Assembly (NCBI GenBank): GCA_017983465.1 | Contig: JAGOBK010000003.1 | Location: 186,001-250,000 of the forward strand | DNA: 64,000 nucleotides | DNA from: Crocinitomicaceae bacterium | Lineage (GTDB): Bacteria; Bacteroidota; Bacteroidia; Flavobacteriales_D; Crocinitomicaceae | Direction: 5' to 3' | Shown: piece after piece, positions 26,466 through 33,851 of the stretch | How the letters are laid out: the number at the start of each line of letters is the position of its first letter | How positions within the stretch are numbered: the first letter of the stretch is position 1 | The notes under the pieces: generated by a model | The model's input: the letters and a program-made list of their open reading frames with translations, nothing else | Database searches by the model: none | Told to the model about the DNA's origin: nothing | Translations under genes and position numbers: made by a program

Positions 26466-28022
26466 ATGGACAATCCAGATAACATTCGAAAACCAATCAC
26501 ACGCTTAAAAACACAAGGTCAATTGATCAATGAACTTGGGAGAATACCACCTCAAGCTGTTGACATTGAACAAGTTGTTCTTGGAGCAATGATGTTGGAG
26601 AAGAACGCGGTGAATGATACGATTGATATCTTGAATCAAAATAGTTTTTACGATCCAAAGCATCAATTTATTTACAAAGCGATTCATGAATTATTTGCTT
26701 CAACGAATCCAATTGACCTCGTTACGGTTACCTCAAGACTTCAAAAAAATGGCGAATTAGAGGCCGCAGGTGGAGCAGCGTACATTGCTGGCTTAACCAA
26801 TCGCGTTGCTTCTTCTGCACATATACAGCATCATGCTCGAATCATTTCGGAGAAATTCATCAAGCGTGAATTAATCCGAGTGAGTAGTGAAATCATCAGA
26901 GATGCTTACGATGATACACGCGATGTATTTGATTTATTGAATGCTGCAGAAACGGACTTATTCCAGATCGCTGAGAACAACATGAGTAAGCAAGTAAGTT
27001 CCATGCAATCTGTTGTTCGCGAAGCCATTCAAGAAATTGAAAAAGCTGCTCAAAATACTGATGGTGTATCTGGTGTTCCAACTGGATTCCATGCACTAGA
27101 TAAAATTACCTCCGGATGGCAACGATCGGATATGATTGTCCTTGCTGCTCGTCCCGGAATGGGGAAAACGGCATTTGTCCTTTCCATGGCTAGAAATTCA
27201 GCAGTGGATTACAACATGGGAGTGGCCGTATTCTCTCTTGAGATGTCCTCTGTTCAGTTAGTGAAACGTTTGATCGCAAGTGAATCGAGACTTTCTGCAG
27301 AGAAATTACGAAAAGGTGATTTGAAGGAACATGAATTCCAACAATTGCATTCACGCATTACGAAATTAGCAACAGCACCGATTTTTATTGATGATACTCC
27401 CGGAATCAGCATCTTCGATTTTAGAGCGAAATGTCGTCGTTTGAAGGCTCAGCATAACATCGATATGATCATCATCGATTACTTGCAATTGATGTCCGCT
27501 AAGGACGGAAAAGGTGGCGGAAACAGAGAGCAAGAGATTTCTACTATTTCTCGTTCCATCAAGGAAATTGCCAAAGAATTGAACGTTCCGATCATTGCCT
27601 TATCGCAGTTGAGTCGTTCCGTAGAAACACGTGGTGGCGATAAAAAACCGATGCTGTCCGACTTACGTGAGTCTGGAGCAATTGAGCAGGATGCGGATAT
27701 TGTTTCCTTTATTTACCGTCCAGAATACTACAATATCACCCAAGACGACGATGGAAATTCATTGCATGGAATTGGTGAAATCATCATCGCTAAACACCGA
27801 AATGGAGCATTAGACTCTGTTCAATTACGTTTTGTTCCTGAATACGCTCGTTTCGAGAATTTACATGAAGTTCCTGAATTGGACATCGCTGGGGGATCGA
27901 ATAATGCGAGCATGAACTCCTTTAACCAGGACTTCAATACTTACACCATTAAAAGTAAAATGGATGAGGGAGAAGATTCAGATATTTTTGACAACAATGG
28001 TGCTGACGACAATCCATTCTAA
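26466..28022 (+). CDS. dnaB: Replicative DNA helicase DnaB
   Basis: Hexameric 5'-3' helicase that unwinds DNA ahead of the fork, 518 aa. The N-terminal DnaB domain (PPQAVDIEQVVLGAMM onward) and the RecA-like C-terminal ATPase are complete: Walker A ARPGMGKTAF (about residue 232), Walker B MIIIDYLQLM (about 338), and the Arg-finger region RESGAIEQDAD. A disordered acidic tail of about 40 residues (ending NNGADDNPF) follows, seen in other Bacteroidota DnaB. The next gene begins 1 bp after its stop. Confidence 0.98.
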   Translation: MDNPDNIRKPITRLKTQGQLINELGRIPPQAVDIEQVVLGAMMLEKNAVNDTIDILNQNSFYDPKHQFIYKAIHELFASTNPIDLVTVTSRLQKNGELEAAGGAAYIAGLTNRVASSAHIQHHARIISEKFIKRELIRVSSEIIRDAYDDTRDVFDLLNAAETDLFQIAENNMSKQVSSMQSVVREAIQEIEKAAQNTDGVSGVPTGFHALDKITSGWQRSDMIVLAARPGMGKTAFVLSMARNSAVDYNMGVAVFSLEMSSVQLVKRLIASESRLSAEKLRKGDLKEHEFQQLHSRITKLATAPIFIDDTPGISIFDFRAKCRRLKAQHNIDMIIIDYLQLMSAKDGKGGGNREQEISTISRSIKEIAKELNVPIIALSQLSRSVETRGGDKKPMLSDLRESGAIEQDADIVSFIYRPEYYNITQDDDGNSLHGIGEIIIAKHRNGALDSVQLRFVPEYARFENLHEVPELDIAGGSNNASMNSFNQDFNTYTIKSKMDEGEDSDIFDNNGADDNPF

Positions 28023-28023
28023 C

Positions 28024-29286
28024 ATGCGTTTACTACTCCTCTCCTTTTGTTTCCTTCTTTCTTTCTCCGGGCGCAGTACGCAGTTGCTTATCCCGATGGA
28101 TGAATCGCAAACCGATCACTTGAAGGCTTATGGAATTGCTTTCTATTGCCTGAAAAATAATGTCACGGTGGAATGGCTACTAAATTACCGAGGAGGATCC
28201 TTTCTTGTTCCACATTTGAAAACACTCGAAGAAGAATTAATTATTCGGAATGTACGCTATCAAGTATTAGCTGATGGACAAGTGAATCAAATTCGAATGG
28301 AAATTTCGAATCCCGAAGTAAATATGGAGATTGTCCAATTAGAAAAAGCTCCCAAAATAGCCGTCTATACACCACCGAATAAGCAACCATGGGATGATGC
28401 CGTAACCTTGGTTTTGGAATATGCCGAAATTCCTTACGACAAGATTTATGACTCAGCGATTGTGATGGGACTCCTTCCAAAATATGATTGGTTGCACCTG
28501 CACCACGAAGATTTCACAGGACAATACGGTAAATTTTATGCAAATGCCCGTTACCAAGCTTGGTATCAAGATCAAGTTGCGGTAGCAGAGAGAAATGCAA
28601 AAATGCTCGGATTTAGCAAAGTTTCTGAATTGAAATTAGCAGTAGCACAAAACCTAAAGAATTTCGTGATTGGAGGTGGGTTCTTGTTTACGATGTGTAG
28701 CGGAACTGATAGTTTTGATATTGCATTAGCTGCACAAGGTGTAGACATGTGTGCTTCTGTTTTTGATGGTGATGCCGCGGATCCACGTGCGCAAGAAAAA
28801 TTAAACTTCAATCAAACCTTTGCTTTTCAAGACTTTCATTTGATCCAGGATCCGATGGTTTATGAATACAGCGACATTGACGCAAGTGACATGCGAATTA
28901 AGGGACAGATTTCACAGAAAATGGATCAATTCACCCTGTTTGATTTTTCAGCGAAATGGGATGTGGTTCCAACCATGTTGACGCAGTGTCATGTGGATGT
29001 AGTGAATGGATTTATGGGTCAGACAACTGATTTTAGAAAAGAACTGATCAAATCAAATGTGCTTATTCTCGGAGAAAATAAGGCTGCAAATACTGCGCGC
29101 TATATTCATGGAGAAATGGGACAAGGAACCTGGACATTTTACGGTGGACACGACCCGGAGGATTACCAACATTACGTGGGAGATCCATTTACGGACTTGA
29201 GTTTACACCCAAACTCACCTGGATACCGACTGATCTTAAACAACATACTCTTTCCAGCAGCGAAAAAGAAGAAAAGAAAAACATAG
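28024..29286 (+). CDS. Conserved secreted protein with GATase1-like segment (often labelled asparagine synthetase B in Bacteroidota)
   Basis: Protein of 420 aa with a signal peptide (MRLLLLSFCFLLSFSGRS). It belongs to a Bacteroidota family that databases often call asparagine synthetase B, but no N-terminal glutaminase Cys and no ATP-pyrophosphatase SGGxDS motif is visible, so that name does not fit. The stretch FVIGGGFLFTMCSGTD looks like a nucleophile elbow of a class I glutamine-amidotransferase-like or biotin-ligase-N-like fold, with Cys225 as candidate nucleophile. HGEMGQGTWTFYGGHDPED near the end is a conserved His-rich block. ATG 28024 is preferred to an earlier start within dnaB. Function unknown; co-transcribed with dnaB. 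Confidence 0.75.
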   Translation: MRLLLLSFCFLLSFSGRSTQLLIPMDESQTDHLKAYGIAFYCLKNNVTVEWLLNYRGGSFLVPHLKTLEEELIIRNVRYQVLADGQVNQIRMEISNPEVNMEIVQLEKAPKIAVYTPPNKQPWDDAVTLVLEYAEIPYDKIYDSAIVMGLLPKYDWLHLHHEDFTGQYGKFYANARYQAWYQDQVAVAERNAKMLGFSKVSELKLAVAQNLKNFVIGGGFLFTMCSGTDSFDIALAAQGVDMCASVFDGDAADPRAQEKLNFNQTFAFQDFHLIQDPMVYEYSDIDASDMRIKGQISQKMDQFTLFDFSAKWDVVPTMLTQCHVDVVNGFMGQTTDFRKELIKSNVLILGENKAANTARYIHGEMGQGTWTFYGGHDPEDYQHYVGDPFTDLSLHPNSPGYRLILNNILFPAAKKKKRKT

Positions 29287-29401
29287 TTTTTTCATAAAAT
29301 AGTGTGGGACTAAACATTTTTTAGTAAACTTGCGGTGAATTCTTTCGAACCGTCGGTTCAAGCATCTCCTAATCACACGTTATTTACATAGACAATCATT
29401 A

Positions 29402-31102
29402 ATGGATCGTAAAACATTAGAGACAAAAAAAATCTCGGAACTTCGTACTATTGCACAAACCCTGGGAATAGAAAATAGTGAATCATTGAAAAAGCCAGAA
29501 CTCATCAACAGTATCGCTGGTCCTGAATCAACTCCAACAAAAGAAACGAACATTACAGCAGCTACCGAAGTGAAGGAAGAGAAAATCGCTCGTCCTGTGA
29601 AAACTGCGAAACGTGAAGATTCAGAGGGAACGGTCAAAAATGAACACAAACCTAGAATTCGTCAAACTGTTGAAGCGCCTGTAACTGCGGAAGCGAGCGT
29701 TGAGAACAATACCACAGAATCTACGCCTGAAACAAAAACAGAAGCTCCAAAAATGGAAGCTAAAAAACCTGTTCACCGTCATGAACGTGTAGAAAGAACG
29801 AACACACCGAATGAAGGTCCGTCTAATCAACAAAACAGACGTGACAATAACCGTCAGCAAAACCCGAATCAGAATCAGAATCAGAATCAGAATCCAAACC
29901 AGAATCCAAATCACCAGCGTCAACAACATCAACGCAATACGCCGGTTGAGTCCACAGACAAACCAGATGAATCAAACTACGATTTAGTTGGAATCGTTTC
30001 TGCGGAGGGTGTTTTAGAAGTGATTCAAGAAGGATTTGGTTTCTTGCGTTCTTCGGATTACAACTACTTACCATCTCCAGATGATATTTATGTTTCTCAG
30101 AATCAAATTAAATTATTTGGTTTGAAAACAGGAGACACTGTTAAAGGAAGCATTCGTCCACCAAAAGAAGGAGAGAAATTCTTCCCGTTGGTAAAAGTTG
30201 AATCCATCAACGGACGTCACCCATCATACATTCGCGATAGAGTACCATTCCAGTACTTGACGCCATTATTTCCATCGGAGAAATTCAAATTAACTGGACA
30301 CGCGCAAGAAACACTTTCAACACGTGTCATGGATCTTTTTGCTCCAATCGGTAAAGGTCAGCGTGGAATGATTGTTGCCCAGCCTAAAACGGGTAAAACG
30401 ATGTTATTGAAGGATGTAGCCAATGCGATTGCAGCAAATCATCCAGAAACATACCTTATTGTCCTTTTAATTGACGAACGTCCAGAAGAGGTAACAGATA
30501 TGGCAAGAAGCGTAAAAGCGGAAGTCATTGCCTCCACGTTCGATGAACCAGCTGAACGTCACGTAAAAGTAGCGAACATGGTTCTTGAAAAAGCAAAACG
30601 TTTGGTTGAATGTGGTCACGATGTTTGTATCCTGTTGGATTCCATCACACGTTTGGCTCGCGCATACAACACCGTTTCTCCAGCATCTGGAAAAGTCCTT
30701 TCTGGTGGTGTAGATGCAAACGCATTACACAAACCTAAACGTTTCTTTGGATCTGCTCGTAAAATCGAAAATGGTGGATCTTTATCCATCCTTGCAACAG
30801 CATTGACAGAAACAGGTTCTAAAATGGACGAAGTCATCTTCGAAGAGTTCAAAGGAACAGGTAACATGGAATTACAATTGGATCGCAAGATTTCAAATCG
30901 CCGTATTTATCCAGCAATCGATATTACCGCATCAGGTACACGTCGTGAGGATTTATTAGTGAAGAAAGACATACTTCAACGCGTTTGGTTAATCCGCAAG
31001 TTTATCGCTGATATGAATCCAGTGGAAGCGATGGAATTCTTGAAATCTCACATGGAAAACACCATGTCGAATGAAGAATTTTTGATTTCAATGAATAAAT
31101 AA
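29402..31102 (+). CDS. rho: Transcription termination factor Rho with long disordered N-terminal insert
   Basis: RNA-dependent hexameric ATPase that terminates transcription, 566 aa against about 420 in E. coli. A Rho_N/SAP-like helical motif (residues 1-40) is followed by about 150 low-complexity residues: a Glu/Thr/Lys-rich part (40-130) and an Asn/Gln-rich part (140-185). Then come the cold-shock-like RNA-binding domain ([15 protein letters not shown]) and the ATPase core with Walker [11 protein letters not shown], Walker [14 protein letters not shown] and the Q/R-loop [17 protein letters not shown]. The catalytic core is fully conserved. A 115-bp gap precedes it with only a weak -7-like TAAACTTG. 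Confidence 0.97.
   Translation: MDRKTLETKKISELRTIAQTLGIENSESLKKPELINSIAGPESTPTKETNITAATEVKEEKIARPVKTAKREDSEGTVKNEHKPRIRQTVEAPVTAEASVENNTTESTPETKTEAPKMEAKKPVHRHERVERTNTPNEGPSNQQNRRDNNRQQNPNQNQNQNQNPNQNPNHQRQQHQRNTPVESTDKPDESNYDLVGIVSAEGVLEVIQEGFGFLRSSDYNYLPSPDDIYVSQNQIKLFGLKTGDTVKGSIRPPKEGEKFFPLVKVESINGRHPSYIRDRVPFQYLTPLFPSEKFKLTGHAQETLSTRVMDLFAPIGKGQRGMIVAQPKTGKTMLLKDVANAIAANHPETYLIVLLIDERPEEVTDMARSVKAEVIASTFDEPAERHVKVANMVLEKAKRLVECGHDVCILLDSITRLARAYNTVSPASGKVLSGGVDANALHKPKRFFGSARKIENGGSLSILATALTETGSKMDEVIFEEFKGTGNMELQLDRKISNRRIYPAIDITASGTRREDLLVKKDILQRVWLIRKFIADMNPVEAMEFLKSHMENTMSNEEFLISMNK
29867..29890 (+). repeat. Four tandem AATCAG hexamers in rho
   Basis: Four perfect copies of the 6-bp unit AATCAG encode Asn-Gln dipeptides, followed by imperfect AATCCA units to about 29910. 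The 6-bp unit keeps the frame if copy number changes, so the insert can vary in length without breaking Rho. Confidence 0.85.
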
Positions 31103-31641
31103 TGAACAAAGCAGTAAAATACGGACTCATCGCCAGTCTTGTTTGGATTTGTGTTAAAATGGGCGCATTAGCCCTTAGCATTTCGTTATACGACATCAAA
31201 TACTTTGGGCTACTGAATATGTTCCTGCTCACCTTTGTGATCACTTGGAGCATTTATAAGCACAAACGAACGCAAACAGAAAGTAATTTGTTGGTGGACA
31301 TCAAAAACGGCATGCTTGCAGGAGTTCCTTACACCGCCGTAGTGAGCGTGTTTTTGTTTTTTTACTACGGACAAATATTCCCGGAATTTCGCGAAAAGAA
31401 AATGAACGAAGTCTATGTTCGTATTGATACGAAGAAGGAATTGGATGCCATTCGTAAGAACCAACCTGAATTGGAAAATAAAAGTGATGTAGAAATTAAG
31501 CAACTAGCCATCAAAGACTGGAAAAACAAATTGGATCCTCAGTTCACCATGATGATTTCTTTACTTGCTTTGCTATTCTATACAACGATGAATTCCTTAT
31601 TGATTTCGCTCGTTTTCAGAAGAATCGTTTTTAGGAATTAG
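31102..31641 (+). CDS. DUF4199-like inner-membrane protein
   Basis: Protein of 179 aa with four hydrophobic segments (about 5-27, 33-50, 72-94, 148-172) and a charged helical loop between the third and fourth. The layout and the start [12 protein letters not shown] fit the DUF4199 family found throughout Bacteroidota, whose function is not known. The ATG overlaps the rho stop codon (TAATG), so translation is coupled. Its end overlaps the convergent beta-lactamase gene by 4 bp. Confidence 0.75.
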   Translation: MNKAVKYGLIASLVWICVKMGALALSISLYDIKYFGLLNMFLLTFVITWSIYKHKRTQTESNLLVDIKNGMLAGVPYTAVVSVFLFFYYGQIFPEFREKKMNEVYVRIDTKKELDAIRKNQPELENKSDVEIKQLAIKDWKNKLDPQFTMMISLLALLFYTTMNSLLISLVFRRIVFRN

Positions 31642-32423
31642 CGATTAATGAGTTGCTGAAAAGCAGCATTTGTTAGTGAAATACGTTTCGTTCCAAAGTC
31701 AAATTTACCATACGCCTCTTCCGGAGAAGTCATCACCGTAGCAAAAAGATAGCGGTCTGAATAATTTTTCGCGAATCCAACGAACCACCCGATGTCTTGT
31801 CCATCTTGGACTCCCCAGCCAGTTTTCCCATAAATCTTAAGAGAACCTTCGCGGCGCTCTTGAAAAATACCCATCAACGTTTCATAGGATTCTGAACGAA
31901 GTCCCAATTGCCGCTTTTCGATTTTATTCAAAAATTCGATTTGTTCCATCGCACTAATGCGTAAGTCACCGGTCAACCAAAAAGTCGTCAACTCAGGTGT
32001 TGACAAGGTATTCCCATAGTGAAATCGTTTCAAATATGCGTGCATGTTCTGATCCCCTATTCGTTTAGCGAGTTCTTGATAATATGGAACAATGGAGTTC
32101 TGAAAAGCAAATTTCAATGTTGGGTCATCCAAAGCTCCCAAATTCAACTTCGTGGTAGAATCTTTTAAAATACTGGTTTCCATCCCTATGAGTGTATTCG
32201 GAATTTTAAAGGTCGAAGCGGGAGAAAATGGAACATGCGCCAAGGAATCATTGTAGTAAAAATACTGCTTGGTTTTCAAATCGTAAATGACCACCGAAAA
32301 GGAATAAAATTGACTTTCTTCCTTTTTCAAGTCCAATGAAACCGCTTTTTCAACTTGGAATTTTGGTAAGCCACAACTTACCAAGACAAGCAATAAAATA
32401 GAAATACTTACAATGTAGCGCAT
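31638..32423 (-). CDS. Class D (OXA-type) beta-lactamase, predicted lipoprotein
   Basis: Serine beta-lactamase of 261 aa. All class D motifs are present: Ser70-Thr-Phe-Lys73 in SPASTFKIPNT, Ser110-Ile-Val112, Tyr-Gly-Asn 136-138, the omega-loop Trp149 in FWLTGDLRISAMEQ, and Lys200-Thr-Gly202. The N-terminus ends in a lipobox (LLVLVSC, Cys17), so the enzyme is probably tethered to a membrane in the periplasm instead of being free. Its start overlaps the end of mpl by 16 bp, so it is co-transcribed with a peptidoglycan-recycling ligase. Nothing nearby suggests recent mobility, so it looks like a resident gene. Hydrolytic spectrum cannot be judged from sequence. Confidence 0.93.
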   Translation of the reverse strand: MRYIVSISILLLVLVSCGLPKFQVEKAVSLDLKKEESQFYSFSVVIYDLKTKQYFYYNDSLAHVPFSPASTFKIPNTLIGMETSILKDSTTKLNLGALDDPTLKFAFQNSIVPYYQELAKRIGDQNMHAYLKRFHYGNTLSTPELTTFWLTGDLRISAMEQIEFLNKIEKRQLGLRSESYETLMGIFQERREGSLKIYGKTGWGVQDGQDIGWFVGFAKNYSDRYLFATVMTSPEEAYGKFDFGTKRISLTNAAFQQLINR

Positions 32424-33769
32424 AATTCTTCTCCTAATTGATCGTAATCGATGCCATCAAAGTTTCCGGAGGACATCATTAAAAGCACAGCATTGTTCCA
32501 ACTCTGTGAACGAATAAACGATAAAACATCCGCTGTTTTATCTTTGACGTCAACAGATCCACCGAATCCATTGGACACTTGTTGAATGGAAATTGGTTCC
32601 AATTTTTTATGGTGGACAACCTCTGGATTGAAATACACTAACGCCTCATCCGCAGCAATCATTGCGCCTTCATAATGAGGTAAGAATTCCTTCTTCAAAG
32701 AGGAAAAAGTATGTAATTCCATGCAAGCAACAACTTTACGATTCGGATACTGGTGTTTCACAGCAGCCGTTGTTGCTTTTAATTTAGATGGAGAATGAGC
32801 AAAATCTTTAAACATCACAAAGTTTGGACGTTCAATTACTTTTTGCAAACGCTTTCCGGCACCTGTGAAATCCGACATAACTTGTAAGAAGGCAGCATGA
32901 TCAATTCCGATGGACTTCGCCAAATTCATCGCGCCCATTAAATTTTGAAGGTTATGTGGTCCAAAAACCAATAAGGGGTAAGACTGTCCTTCAAAATGCA
33001 GAAGTGTACCAGTTTCAGTCGGTTCAAATGTTGGCGTTTTATAAGCAATCGAAGTGATTCCTTCTCGTGTTTGTTCGCCAAGTTTACGTACTTCGGGATC
33101 CTCCGTATTGTAAATCAAGGTTCCGTTTGGCTCAATTAAATCGCAGAAGATTTCGAATTGATTGGTGTAATTTTCAAAAGTCGGGAATACATTGATGTGG
33201 TCCCAAGCAATACCACTAATAAGCGCCACATTTGGGTGATACAGATGAAATTTCGGACGACGATCAATTGGTGAGCTCAAATACTCATCACCTTCTAAAA
33301 TCATGAATTTGGCGTCATTTGTCAATTTCACCATACAATCGTATCCTTCCAATTGTGCTCCGACCATATAATCGACATTCAATCCAAGTTTATTGATGGC
33401 ATGCAAGAGCATCGAGGTAATGGTCGTTTTGCCATGACTTCCACCAATGACAATGCGCATTTTATCTTTGCTTTGCTCGTACAAATACTCCGGATATGAG
33501 AAAATGGGGATTTGAAGTTCTTTTGCTTTCAACAATTCAGGATTATCCTCGCGTGCATGCATTCCCAAAATCACTGCATCTAATTCAGCATGGATATTAG
33601 TAACATCCCAACCAATGTTCGTTGGTAAAATACCTTCTTTCTCTAACCGTGTTCGAGATGGCTCAAAAATCTCATCATCCGATCCGCTAACTTGAATTCC
33701 CTTGCGATGAAGGGCGATGGCTAGATTGTGCATAGCACTTCCACCAATGGCAATAAAATGTACTCTCAT
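32408..33769 (-). CDS. mpl: UDP-N-acetylmuramate: L-Ala-gamma-D-Glu-meso-DAP ligase
   Basis: Mur-ligase family enzyme of 453 aa that attaches recycled murein tripeptide to UDP-MurNAc in the cytoplasm. The N-terminal Rossmann motif HFIAIGGSAMHNLA with the following SGSDDEIFEPS is typical of MurC/Mpl. The ATP loop is GSHGKTTITSM and the central Mur-ligase blocks (EGDEYLSS, ISGIAWDHINVFPT) follow. The short FDG-type end and the HAREDNPEL block separate Mpl from MurC. It is first in an overlapping pair with the class D beta-lactamase. A TACTTTCG box (33784-33791) just upstream is a candidate promoter element. Confidence 0.93.
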   Translation of the reverse strand: MRVHFIAIGGSAMHNLAIALHRKGIQVSGSDDEIFEPSRTRLEKEGILPTNIGWDVTNIHAELDAVILGMHAREDNPELLKAKELQIPIFSYPEYLYEQSKDKMRIVIGGSHGKTTITSMLLHAINKLGLNVDYMVGAQLEGYDCMVKLTNDAKFMILEGDEYLSSPIDRRPKFHLYHPNVALISGIAWDHINVFPTFENYTNQFEIFCDLIEPNGTLIYNTEDPEVRKLGEQTREGITSIAYKTPTFEPTETGTLLHFEGQSYPLLVFGPHNLQNLMGAMNLAKSIGIDHAAFLQVMSDFTGAGKRLQKVIERPNFVMFKDFAHSPSKLKATTAAVKHQYPNRKVVACMELHTFSSLKKEFLPHYEGAMIAADEALVYFNPEVVHHKKLEPISIQQVSNGFGGSVDVKDKTADVLSFIRSQSWNNAVLLMMSSGNFDGIDYDQLGEELCATL

Positions 33770-33851
33770 GAAATGAATTTTAACGAAAGTACAAGAAAGG
33801 AAAACTTAAATAGAAAGGATTCGGAATAGTTACTGACAACGAACTATGAAT

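Noticed and set aside
29866..29912. Short tandem repeat that might be read as a CRISPR-like array
   Set aside because: The 6-bp units are in-frame Asn-Gln codons inside rho, with no spacers.
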